Shown: piece after piece, positions 20,766-29,582 of the stretch | How the letters are laid out: each line of letters starts with the position of its first letter | How positions within the stretch are numbered: the stretch's first letter is position 1 | NCBI GenBank assembly: GCA_017883205.1 | Contig: JADGNZ010000017.1 | Span: 48,782 to 112,781, forward strand | Reading direction: 5' to 3' | Origin: Thermoanaerobaculia bacterium | Lineage (GTDB): Bacteria; Acidobacteriota; Thermoanaerobaculia; Gp7-AA8 | Length of the DNA: 64,000 nucleotides | The notes under the pieces: generated by a model | The model's database searches: none | Told to the model about the DNA's origin: nothing | Seen by the model: only the letters and a program-made list of their open reading frames with translations | Made by a program: the position numbers and the translations under genes

Positions 20766-21524
20766 TCAATGCTCAGCCGCATGCGGCGCCGCGGCCGGCG
20801 CGCTCGCCGTCGCCGGCACTCCCGCCCACGCTTTAATGCTCGAGAGCAGTTGCGCCTCCGAGTCCGTCGTTTTGTCGGCCGTGCGCGCTTCCTCATACAC
20901 TTTCGACGTCTCCTCGATCTTCGCCTCGGCCACCTTGACGACCGACGCGGTTTGAACGTACGTCGTTCCGACGATGCCGATACTGACGACGCCGAGGATG
21001 ATCGCTACGATCCACAGCGCCTTGCGCCGCATCAAGAGCGCGACCGAGGCCAGAACGATTCCGACCTCGGAACCGAGTTGCGCCTTCTCGTAGCTCTCCT
21101 GCGCGTGAACGTGCGCGAGGACCGCGGGGTCGAATGAGGCAGCCCAGTTCTTGGCCAGGTTGGACTCCTTCAGATACCGCTCCACCGTCCCGGCCATCCC
21201 CAGAACGTCGGTCTTGTTGAGCGTGTCCGCTCCGGAGCCGAACGCGGTCGCATGAACCTGCTGCAGCCCGATCACCGCCACGCGATGTTTGACGTCCTGG
21301 GCGTGATACTGCGCATGCGCGTTCGATTGCTCGACCAGCGCCTGCACCAACTCCGTCCGCTCGCCGCCGACCTTCGCCGCGCAGAACGCCAGGAGCACGC
21401 CCAGCACCGCCATCGTGATCCCGATATACGTCCCCAACCTCGGGTCGCCATGACCGCCCTCATCGTGCCCATGCGCCGCATGACTGATGTGCTCCGTCTG
21501 CTCCATAGCGTCCTTCAGCTCCAT
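20766..21524 (-). CDS. DUF4337-like membrane protein
   Basis: GDPRLGTYIGITMAVLGVLLAFCAAKVGGERTELVQALVEQSNAHAQYHAQ plus central TM segments. Confidence 0.7.
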   Translation of the reverse strand: MELKDAMEQTEHISHAAHGHDEGGHGDPRLGTYIGITMAVLGVLLAFCAAKVGGERTELVQALVEQSNAHAQYHAQDVKHRVAVIGLQQVHATAFGSGADTLNKTDVLGMAGTVERYLKESNLAKNWAASFDPAVLAHVHAQESYEKAQLGSEVGIVLASVALLMRRKALWIVAIILGVVSIGIVGTTYVQTASVVKVAEAKIEETSKVYEEARTADKTTDSEAQLLSSIKAWAGVPATASAPAAAPHAAEH

Positions 21525-21732
21525 GAGAATCCTCCGCGAAATGTGAATTGGGATGGGTAATTCTACGATGGGTTGGTTCGGCGGCTAGTTCCAAAATCCC
21601 ACTGCGCCGATACGTTGAAGAACGGCAGCGTGTGCAAGCGCTGGCCGGTGAAAACTACCGGCACGACGCTCCCAATCGGCGTCCTTCGCCATGCGCATCT
21701 TGTGGGGATGAACAAACTCCTCAATCGAGCGT

Positions 21733-21764
21733 CCTTCTCCCCCACGCTTTTCAGTGGGGGAGAA
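21733..21764. terminator. 12-bp-stem hairpin downstream of htrA-like gene
   Basis: CTTCTCCCCCAC-gcttttca-GTGGGGGAGAAG. Confidence 0.5.
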
Positions 21765-21811
21765 GGTGCCGAAGGCGGATGAGGGGGCCGTCCCAACGTC
21801 TGCGCTCAGCC

Positions 21812-22828
21812 TCACTGCGCCGCTGCTGGCACCGGCACAACACTGACGATCACCTTCTCCGTCGATCGAATCAAGGTAAGAGTCGACTCCCTCCCGATCT
21901 GCTCTTCGCTGAGGATGCGGTGAAGGTGATCGACCGAGGAGACGGGAGTCTCGCCATACGCGACGATGATGTCTCCTTCGCGCACTCCCGATCGTTCCGC
22001 GGGACTCTTCTTCTCCACGCTGTGAACGAGCACGCCGCTCTCGACGCCGAGGTTGTAGAAGCGGACGAGGCGGCGATGAATCGAGACGCCCTGGCCGGCG
22101 ACGCCGATGTAGCTGCGCGTGATGTAGCCGTCGCGGATCAGCCGGGCGGCAACGAACTTCGCCATGTTGACGCCGATGGCGAAGCAGATGCCCTGCGCCG
22201 GCCGGATCACTGCCGTATTCACACCGATCACTTCTCCTCGGGAGTTGACGAGCGGTCCGCCTGAATTGCCCGGATTGAGCGCAGCATCGGTCTGGATGAC
22301 GCTGTCGATCAACCGTCCGCTCTGCGCGCGCATCGTGCGTCCAAGCGCGCTGATCACGCCCGCCGTCACCGTGGTCTGAAAGCCGAGCGGATTGCCGACC
22401 GCAATGGCGATCTGCCCCGGACGAATCAAATCCGAGTCGCCCAGCCGCGCCGGGATCTGGTTCGGCGCGGAGACCCGAATCACCGCCAGATCGGTGTGAG
22501 GATCGCTGCCGACAACGGTGGCCGTGCACCGTGTCCCATCGATGAGCGTCACGTCGATCGACGCCGCCCCAGCGACGACGTGGCAGTTCGTAAGGATGAA
22601 CCCGTCCGGCGTGAAGAGAAACCCCGACCCACCCCCACGCTCCTCCCCCCGCCGCCCCTGCGTCTTGACCTCGATGTTGACAACCGATGGCGTTATGCGC
22701 GCCGCCGCCGAGGTCACCGCCGCGGAGTAGGCGTCAAGAAGCTCGTCCTCGCCGGGCGGAATCGCCTGCGGTGGGGCCGCGTACTCAGAGACAGAGTCAG
22801 CAGAGAGGAAGTCGAGGTCGGGTGCCAT
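21812..22828 (-). CDS. Trypsin-like serine protease with PDZ domain (HtrA/DegP family)
   Basis: GSGFLFTPDGFILTNCHVVAGA, AVIR, GNSGGPLVNSRGEVIGVNT, PDZ-like C-terminus. Confidence 0.93.
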   Translation of the reverse strand: MAPDLDFLSADSVSEYAAPPQAIPPGEDELLDAYSAAVTSAAARITPSVVNIEVKTQGRRGEERGGGSGFLFTPDGFILTNCHVVAGAASIDVTLIDGTRCTATVVGSDPHTDLAVIRVSAPNQIPARLGDSDLIRPGQIAIAVGNPLGFQTTVTAGVISALGRTMRAQSGRLIDSVIQTDAALNPGNSGGPLVNSRGEVIGVNTAVIRPAQGICFAIGVNMAKFVAARLIRDGYITRSYIGVAGQGVSIHRRLVRFYNLGVESGVLVHSVEKKSPAERSGVREGDIIVAYGETPVSSVDHLHRILSEEQIGRESTLTLIRSTEKVIVSVVPVPAAAQ

Positions 22829-23002
22829 TCGCTCTTGAGAACAAACGTGCATTCCCGCAGCAGGGTGAGACCAAGGCTGGGCTTGCTGGGGAGGGTTGCC
22901 TGAACCTGACGCGGCCGAAACCGAAGGCCTGACCCTCCTGATCCAGCACGAGACGCTGCACGGGTCGCTTGCGTGAAGCATCGTGATGCTCCAGCATTGA
23001 TA

Positions 23003-23244
23003 CCTGCGCACCACCATCACGCTGGAGAAGGACGTCGCCTCCCGAATTGAGCGGCTAAGAAGACCAGACCGTTCAAGCAATTGGTGAACGATGCACTGCG
23101 CGCTGGCCTCGATGCGATGGAGCGCGCGAGTGCAACAACGACGATGCCTTATTCAATAACGCCCGTCGAAGGCAAGCCTCGTCGGACGGACCTCGACAAT
23201 GTGGCTGAGGCCTTGTCGGAGCTCGAGGGTGACGGTTTTCGGTG
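23003..23244 (+). pseudogene. Frameshifted VapB-like antitoxin gene
   Basis: RTTITLEKDVASRIERLRR then, in another frame, TRPFKQLVNDALRAGLDAMERASATTTMPYSITPVEGKPRRTDLDNVAEALSELEGDGFR*. Confidence 0.6.
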
Positions 23245-23331
23245 ATCGACAATCGAAGGTGTAACCCTTCCAACGTGGAAGTCCGACCAGCGGTTGCAGC
23301 CTAACAGAGCCTAACCGGCAGGAGACACTCC

Positions 23332-23529
23332 ATGAACGACGTTCGACGATTCACAGCAATGATCTACCGCGAGAATGACGGCTACATCTCTCTCTGCCCC
23401 GAGCTCGATGTTGCCAGCCAGGGCGATTCCGTCGAGGAAGCCTCGGCCAACCTTCGCGAAGCCGTCGAGCTTTTCATCGTGACTGCCGCCGCCTCGGAAG
23501 TCGAAGGACGGCTGCGGGGCGAGATGTAG
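23332..23529 (+). CDS. HicB-like antitoxin (no HicA neighbour)
   Basis: FTAMIYRENDGYISLCPELDVASQGDSVEEASANLREAVELFI. Confidence 0.75.
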   Translation: MNDVRRFTAMIYRENDGYISLCPELDVASQGDSVEEASANLREAVELFIVTAAASEVEGRLRGEM

Positions 23530-23568
23530 AGGCGTGCCAAGCTTCGATATCGGCTAAAATCCGTTCAA

Positions 23569-23802
23569 ATGAAAGACACCGCCGCCCTGCTCGATCAGGT
23601 ATTGAGCCTTCCAGAGAACGATCGCGCTGAGATGGCTACCAAGATTCTGGAGAGCCTGGACCCGGAAGTGCAGCGTGATGTGGACGAAGCTTGGGCGGTT
23701 GAGATCGAGCGGCGATGTGCGGCGGTTGATGCCGGCACGCTCGCGACTTCCGATTGGAAGGATGTTCGCGCTCGAATCGAAAGAGACATCTTCGGCCGCT
23801 GA
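23569..23802 (+). CDS. Addiction-module antitoxin (TIGR02574-like)
   Basis: LLDQVLSLPENDRAEMATKILESLDPE...; stop overlaps toxin start (TGATG). Confidence 0.75.
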   Translation: MKDTAALLDQVLSLPENDRAEMATKILESLDPEVQRDVDEAWAVEIERRCAAVDAGTLATSDWKDVRARIERDIFGR

Positions 23803-24113
23803 TGAAACCGGTACGGCCGAACTATGACGCCGAGGCTGAGTTTCGACAGAACATCCAGTGGTACGAAGCGGAGAGCGCGGGACTGGGCGATCGGCTATGG
23901 TCCGAGATTCAGGCGGCAATCTCGCTGATCTCTACACACCCATCGATTGGCGAAGTCGTACGGGGCGTTCGACATCCAGGACCAGTGCGTAGGATTCCAC
24001 TTCGCCGTTTCCCCTTCTTTCTCGTTTACCGCGAGTACACCGACCATCTCGAAGTTGTCGCTCTCGCACACACGAGCCGGAAGCCGAACTATTGGCGCGG
24101 ACGGCTGACGTAA
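23802..24113 (+). CDS. RelE/ParE-family toxin
   Basis: YDAEAEFRQNIQWYEAESAGLGDRLWSEIQAAISLI...RRIPLRRFPFFLVYREYTDHLEVVALAHTSRKPNYW. Confidence 0.85.
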   Translation: MKPVRPNYDAEAEFRQNIQWYEAESAGLGDRLWSEIQAAISLISTHPSIGEVVRGVRHPGPVRRIPLRRFPFFLVYREYTDHLEVVALAHTSRKPNYWRGRLT

Positions 24114-24211
24114 GGGGAGAACCTCGAACCGCGAAGGTGCACTGCCCTCCCACCCCGTCACCCCCCCCACCGTCACCCGAACGTCTTCGACGATGCTCCT
24201 GTTCGGCGCTC

Positions 24212-26515
24212 ATGAATGATATAGACCGCTCTCCCGTGATTGTTCCCGGCACGCGCATCGGGCCTTACGAGGTCATCTCCCTCCTTGGTGAGGGAGGGAT
24301 GGGGGAGGTTTATCGCGGACGTGATCCGCGTCTCGGCCGCGATGTGGCCATCAAGATTCTCACTCAGGACTCCGCGCGCGACAGCGATGCGATGGCGCGA
24401 TTTGAGCGCGAAGCGCGAGCCGTGGCTTCGCTCTCGCACCCGAACATTCTTGCCATCTTCGACCTTGGCCAGCACGATGGGACACGCTACGTCGTTACCG
24501 AGTTGCTGGAAGGGGAGACGCTTCGCGAGCGCATTCACAACACTCCGATGAACTGGAGGAAGGCGGTCGAGATCGGCGCGGAGATCGCCGAGGGACTGGC
24601 GGCGGCGCATTCACGATCGGTGGTCCATCGCGATCTCAAACCGGAGAACATCTTTCTCACGCACGAAGGCCGCGTCAAAATCCTCGATTTCGGTCTGGCG
24701 CAGGTCGATCCCTTTCTCGTCTCGGGCGACCAGGCCAATCTGCCGACCACGCGATTCAAGACCGGTCCCGGCACCGTGATCGGAACCCTCGGTTACATGG
24801 CTCCGGAACAATTGCGCGGTGAGGCCGTGGAGCCGAGCGCCGACATCTTCTCGCTCGGTTGCCTTCTCTTCGAGATCGTCACTGCCCGGAAACCGTTTCT
24901 GCGCTCCTCGGGCGCGGCGACCATCGCCGCCATTCTCAAGGAAGACATCCCGCGCGAGTCGTTGAGCGACGTGGTTCCGCTCGAGCTCCAGCGGATCATC
25001 GAAGGCTGCGTCGAAAAAGTTCCGGCGGACCGCTACCAGTCCGCCAGGGATCTCGCGCTGACTCTGCGCGCGATCGGCAGCAGTTCGTCGGTGATCAGTG
25101 GGTTGCTCAATGAGGTGGAGCGGCGGCCAGCCAAGCGATCGAAATCGATCGACTCCATCGCCGTCCTGCCGTTTCAGAACGTCGGGAACGATCCTGAGAC
25201 CGAGTACCTGAGCGAGGGAATCACCGAGGGGATCATCAATCGCCTCTCGCAACTCCCGAAGTTGAAGGTCATGGCCCGCAGCACGGTGTTCCGCTACAAG
25301 AATCGTGAAGGCGATGCGCAGGCTGTGGGACGCGAGCTGCGCGTGCGCGCAGTGGTCACCGGCCGTCTGCAGCACGTCGGCGGGCGGCTGGTCATCAATG
25401 TCGAATTGGTCGACGCCATCGACGGTGCGCAGCTCTGGGGCGAACGCTACAACCGCGAGCTCGCCGATCTGATGCAACTGCAGGACGAGATGTCGCGCGA
25501 GGTCGCCGAGAAGCTCAGGCTGAAACTGACCGGTGCGGAGAAAAAGCGGCTGCGGAAACGCAGCACCGAGAACACCGCCGCCTATCAGCTTTATCTGCGC
25601 GGACGCCACCAGTGGAACAAGCGCAACGAAGAGAGCCTGCACAAGAGCATCGCTTTCTTCCGCGAGGCCATCGATGCCGATCCGTCGTTCGCCAGCGCCT
25701 ACGCCGGCATGGCCGACAGCTACATCACCCTCGGCACCAACATTCCGCTTCCGCCTCGCGAGGCCATGCCGCGCGCGAAGGCCGCGGCCCGGCGCGCCGT
25801 GGAGCTCGATCCCACCCTCGCCGAGGCGTGGGCTTCGCTGGCCGCGGTCAAGTGGTGGTACGACTGGGACTGGGATGGCGCGGAGGCTGACTATCACCGC
25901 GCCATCGCACTCAATCCGAACTACGCCGCCGTGCACGACGGCTTCGGCATGCTGCTCTGCGCGCGCGGACGTTACGACGCAGCGAGCGAGCAGTTCGCGA
26001 AAGCGGCCAGCCTCGATCCTCTATCGCTCATCGTCACCGTTCACGCCGGCTGGCCCCACTACTTCGCACGACGCTACGACGAAGCCGTCGCGCAATTCGA
26101 GAAAGCGCTCCAGCTCGACGACCACTTCGTCCCCGCGCACGGCTGGCGCGGCATGGCCCTCAGCCAGCAAGGCCGCCACGAGGAAGCGCTCCAGGCCTTC
26201 GAGCGCGGCCTCGCCGTCGACCGCGTCCCCATCCTGATGGCCATGTTAGGCCACGCCCACGCCGTCGCCGGCCACCGCAAAGAGGCCGGAGAAGCCTTGG
26301 CCGCACTCGTCGCAGAATCGAAATCCCGCTACATCTCGCCATACGACTTAGCAGTAATCCACGCCGCCCTCGGCGACACGCAAAGCGCCATCGCCGCCCT
26401 GCACGAAGCGCTCGAAGATCACTCCGCGTGGATGGTCTTCCTGAACATCGATCCACGGCTGGATTCGATGCGAGCAGTCCCGGCGTTCGAGGAGCTGGCG
26501 AAGAAGCTACGGTAG
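24212..26515 (+). CDS. Serine/threonine protein kinase with TolB-N/CadC-like and TPR C-terminal region
   Basis: [81 protein letters not shown] repeats. Confidence 0.93.
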   Translation: MNDIDRSPVIVPGTRIGPYEVISLLGEGGMGEVYRGRDPRLGRDVAIKILTQDSARDSDAMARFEREARAVASLSHPNILAIFDLGQHDGTRYVVTELLEGETLRERIHNTPMNWRKAVEIGAEIAEGLAAAHSRSVVHRDLKPENIFLTHEGRVKILDFGLAQVDPFLVSGDQANLPTTRFKTGPGTVIGTLGYMAPEQLRGEAVEPSADIFSLGCLLFEIVTARKPFLRSSGAATIAAILKEDIPRESLSDVVPLELQRIIEGCVEKVPADRYQSARDLALTLRAIGSSSSVISGLLNEVERRPAKRSKSIDSIAVLPFQNVGNDPETEYLSEGITEGIINRLSQLPKLKVMARSTVFRYKNREGDAQAVGRELRVRAVVTGRLQHVGGRLVINVELVDAIDGAQLWGERYNRELADLMQLQDEMSREVAEKLRLKLTGAEKKRLRKRSTENTAAYQLYLRGRHQWNKRNEESLHKSIAFFREAIDADPSFASAYAGMADSYITLGTNIPLPPREAMPRAKAAARRAVELDPTLAEAWASLAAVKWWYDWDWDGAEADYHRAIALNPNYAAVHDGFGMLLCARGRYDAASEQFAKAASLDPLSLIVTVHAGWPHYFARRYDEAVAQFEKALQLDDHFVPAHGWRGMALSQQGRHEEALQAFERGLAVDRVPILMAMLGHAHAVAGHRKEAGEALAALVAESKSRYISPYDLAVIHAALGDTQSAIAALHEALEDHSAWMVFLNIDPRLDSMRAVPAFEELAKKLR

Positions 26516-26803
26516 GACGGGTTTGCGACTTTTCTTGCGCCCTTTTGCGGCGATCCGGGCATCGAGGGCCTTCACACCAATCGCGCGGCCAGCTTTGTAG
26601 TCCGCCAGCGAGGCATCAGTCTGCGCGATACTTTCGGGCGTCACGGCCCATTCCTCGTGGACACGGATCACGCGTAGGGGAGAAATCATCACGCGGCCAT
26701 CCGGCAGCACTTCCACATCGGCCGGCTCGTTCGGACCAATTGCCGCCTCTTTGGGCATGACAAACCGCCGCCGGCTATCCGCGATTTGAAACATGAAGGC
26801 CAA
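26507..26803 (-). CDS. Small AbrB/antitoxin-like or regulatory protein
   Basis: RRRFVMPKEAAIGPNEPADVEVLPDGRVMISPLRVIRVHEEWAVTPES; convergent 9-nt overlap with kinase end. Confidence 0.4.
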   Translation of the reverse strand: MAFMFQIADSRRRFVMPKEAAIGPNEPADVEVLPDGRVMISPLRVIRVHEEWAVTPESIAQTDASLADYKAGRAIGVKALDARIAAKGRKKSRKPVLP

Positions 26804-26874
26804 TGTTACAACGGTAGGCTTGTTTCGGGATCTGGACCCGGTTCAATCCATTGGAGCTATCGGGCCGGATCCAA

Positions 26875-26987
26875 CCACCGAGGCGGGACGCCCCGATGGC
26901 CGCGGGCGAGACGCCCACACTCCTCAGCGCTTCGTAAGGAGTGCGGTCGTCTCGACCGCGGGCACTCGGGCGTCCTCGCCCGAGTGC
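26875..26987. repeat. Family A palindromic element, inverted pair (<- ->)
   Basis: CACCGAGGCGGGACGCCCCGATGGCCGCGGGCGAGACGCCCACACTCC...GGAGTGCGGTCGTCTCGACCGCGGGCACTCGGGCGTCCTCGCCCGAGTGC. Confidence 0.85.
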
Positions 26988-27086
26988 TGTCGGGCCGGAC
27001 GTCGAAATTCGTCGACCTTCTTGCTTGCGTGTAGTACGGCTTCGTAGTTTCTGCCGCGCAAAGGGTCTTGCGAAGGAGTGTCGTCC

Positions 27087-27644
27087 TCAGCCTGCGCGCT
27101 TGCGCGCCGCCAGCCACTGCTCGTCCAACTCTAACGTTGCAACCCATCGCGTCACGTATCCGAGATCGAGATTGTCGCCCTGAACCTGAATAATCCCAGC
27201 CGCGTCCTTTATCTGCAGCTCGGACTCGCCTAGCTTCGCCCACCACAACTTGGCGATCAGGATGTCCTCTGCGCTTGCCGTGTGGAGCTTGACGCCGGCG
27301 ATGTCGACAATTCCCCGGCGTGCAAACCGCGACGCATCAAACTGCGTTGGCTGGCGGATGATGAAATCGATCTTCCACATGGTCGCGTACTCGACTACGT
27401 TGAAAAGCGACCTTCGGCTCAACGCGTCGAACGCGTCGTCTCGATCTACTGCGAAATCGGCCTCGGGAAACTGTTTCAACAGGCTTTCCATCTGCTGCGG
27501 CGACGGTGCGATGACGATGTCGATGTCGTTCGTGGAGCGCGGAATGCCGTGAGCGGAACTGGCGAATGAGCCGGTTACAAAATACTGAATGCCGGCGGCT
27601 TCCAGCGCCGCACGGAGTTTCTCGAAGACGCTCGTGACGCTCAA
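27087..27644 (-). CDS. MNT/AbiEii-like nucleotidyltransferase-fold protein
   Basis: FVTGSFASSAHGIPRSTNDIDIVI (GS...DxD), DIAGVKLHTASAEDILIAKLWW. Confidence 0.75.
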   Translation of the reverse strand: MSVTSVFEKLRAALEAAGIQYFVTGSFASSAHGIPRSTNDIDIVIAPSPQQMESLLKQFPEADFAVDRDDAFDALSRRSLFNVVEYATMWKIDFIIRQPTQFDASRFARRGIVDIAGVKLHTASAEDILIAKLWWAKLGESELQIKDAAGIIQVQGDNLDLGYVTRWVATLELDEQWLAARKRAG

Positions 27645-27883
27645 GGCCAGGTACCCAAGCCGTAGACAAGCCGAAGAAAGTAGATCGCCACCTCGCGTTC
27701 CGAGTACTCGGGATGGCGTCGCCGAATGCCCGCGATGGCTGTCTCTCGAACGGCGTCGCTGAGCTCAACTGCGACCTTAGCGCGACCCGAGGGGCCGGCT
27801 TCGCGGTACAGAGCCAGTTGAACCGCTGCCGCGCGAGCGCTCGTATCGCTGACCGGGTCCGAAACTGTCTGCTTCAGGTCCAT
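27641..27883 (-). CDS. Small helical partner protein of nucleotidyltransferase (putative two-gene module)
   Basis: MDLKQTVSDPVSDTSARAAAVQLALYREAGPSGRAKVAVELSDAVRETAIAGIRRRHPEYSEREVAIYFLRLVYG; ATGA overlap with 27087-27644. Confidence 0.6.
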   Translation of the reverse strand: MDLKQTVSDPVSDTSARAAAVQLALYREAGPSGRAKVAVELSDAVRETAIAGIRRRHPEYSEREVAIYFLRLVYGLGTWP

Positions 27884-27937
27884 GAACGACGGACAGAATA
27901 CCGCGGTCCGCGGCACCATTCCTGGATCTGATTCTTG

Positions 27938-28004
27938 AACCACAGAGACACTGAGGAGACAGAGCTTAATAGCGTGCTCTGCGACCTCTGCGCCTCTATG
28001 GTTC
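27938..28004. repeat. Family C palindromic element (AACCACAGAGACAC...)
   Basis: aaccacagagacactgaggagacagag...ctctgcgacctctgcgcctctatggttc. Confidence 0.65.
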
Positions 28005-28023
28005 AGCTTTCCGATCGTCGGGA

Positions 28024-29148
28024 CTACACCCCCACCCTTTCCGCCGCCGCGTATCCCTCGACCGCCTCGTCCTCGTAGCCGCCGTGATATTCGCGGGTGT
28101 CGGGGCGCTTAATCTGGCTGTGGGGGACGATGCGGTCGCGGCGGGTGCTGCGGAAGTCTTCCAGGGATTTGAAGCCTCGCGTGTCCATGAACGCGGCCAT
28201 GCCTTCGGTGAGCGTCTTGATCACGTTCGGGCCGATGGCGTGGTCCAACATAGCCGCAGTACAGACCTGGACGGTGCCGCAGCCGAGTAAGAAGTAGTTG
28301 AGGGCGTGGTCGAAGTTGGCGATGCCGCCGACGCCGGAGAACTCTTTGTCGGGGAACTCTTTCGTCAGTTGCGACATCTTGGCGAGGGACAGCGGGAGGA
28401 TGGCGGGGCCGCCGAGGCCGCCGGAGGAGACGTAGCCGTCAACGTTCATCTCGAACTCGAGGGTGGCGGGGTCGATGACCGGGAGCGATGGGAACGTGTT
28501 CGATGACACGACCGCGTCGGCGCCGCCGCGGAAGCAGGCTTCGGCTTCTTCGATGATGTTCGCGGTGGCCGGCGTCAGCTTCACCCACACGGGGATCTTC
28601 GAGACCTGTTTCACGGCCTGAGTGACGACCGAGCAGAGAACCTTGTCCTTGCCAACGTTCGAGCCCATGTCGACGCGGTCCATGTGCGGGCAGGAGAAAT
28701 TCAGCTCCAGCGCGTCGGCGCCTTCGTTCTGCAGCGCTTTGGCGAGCGTCTGCCAGTTGCCCAGCTCTTTGTCGTTGCCGGAGCCGGCCATGATCGAGCC
28801 GACGATGATGTGTTTCGGATAGGCCTTCTTGATCGCGGCAAGCTTGCCGAGCCACCATTCCAGCGGCTTGTCGGAGATCAGCTCCCAGTTCCACGACGCC
28901 ATCACAGTCGTGCCCGGCCGCTTCGTCATCGAGATGCGGCTCCCCTGATCCTCGGAACGGAGGAACTTCGTCTTCGGCCCCTTGACATTGACGACGGGGT
29001 GCAGGCCGATGGTCTTGGTGACGACGCCGCCCCAGCCGGCCTCGAAGGCACGGATGATGTTCGCGTCGGACTCCGTCGGTGGCGCGGATGCCAGCAAAAA
29101 GGGATTCTCGAATCGGATTCCGGTGAACGTCGTCGACAGATCGGCCAT
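28024..29148 (-). CDS. preA: NAD-dependent dihydropyrimidine dehydrogenase subunit PreA-like
   Basis: MADLSTTFTGIRFENPFLLASAPPTESDANIIRAFEAGWGGVVTKTIG; ALELNFSCPHMDRVDMGSNVGKD. Confidence 0.88.
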   Translation of the reverse strand: MADLSTTFTGIRFENPFLLASAPPTESDANIIRAFEAGWGGVVTKTIGLHPVVNVKGPKTKFLRSEDQGSRISMTKRPGTTVMASWNWELISDKPLEWWLGKLAAIKKAYPKHIIVGSIMAGSGNDKELGNWQTLAKALQNEGADALELNFSCPHMDRVDMGSNVGKDKVLCSVVTQAVKQVSKIPVWVKLTPATANIIEEAEACFRGGADAVVSSNTFPSLPVIDPATLEFEMNVDGYVSSGGLGGPAILPLSLAKMSQLTKEFPDKEFSGVGGIANFDHALNYFLLGCGTVQVCTAAMLDHAIGPNVIKTLTEGMAAFMDTRGFKSLEDFRSTRRDRIVPHSQIKRPDTREYHGGYEDEAVEGYAAAERVGV

Positions 29149-29233
29149 GGGTGTCCTCCTGGTTGGGAAAACGCGGATTGTATACAAGGTTATGGGGTCT
29201 CGTGGAGGCGCCGGCGCTGCTTGTTGCTCTCGC

Positions 29234-29380
29234 GCTGAACACTCGCGGCGGCGCAGGACTCCGAATGCGTGCCACGTGGCGAGTGCTTCGTAGTTTGAGA
29301 TCCTTCGTCGTCCTCCGCCGCCACGTCTTACTGCGCGAACGCGCGAGTTCGGATGGCGGCTCCGGCTGCCTCAGGATGAC
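29234..29380. repeat. Family D element (degenerate or partial copy)
   Basis: gagatccttcgtcgtcctccgccgccac...ggcggctccggctgcctcaggatgac matches right half of 36885-37088. Confidence 0.7.
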
Positions 29381-29397
29381 ACATCAATAAATGATCG

Positions 29398-29541
29398 CTG
29401 TTGGTTCGAAACGTAGCGTCGATGGATGAAAACGAACCGTCGACGGATCAAAACGTACCGTCGATGGTCCAAAACACAGCGTCGAGGGTGGGAAACGAAC
29501 CATCGAGGGTGCGAAACCCACCACCGCTGGTTCGAAAGAGA
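29398..29541. repeat. Tandem array 3: seven 21-bp units with an exact-period A-tract
   Basis: First base after each A-tract at 29412, 29433, 29454, 29475, 29496, 29517, 29538 (all 21 bp apart). Confidence 0.95.
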
Positions 29542-29582
29542 CGCTCTCCGAACCTGCGGCATCCGGGCTAGACTTCCCCGCC

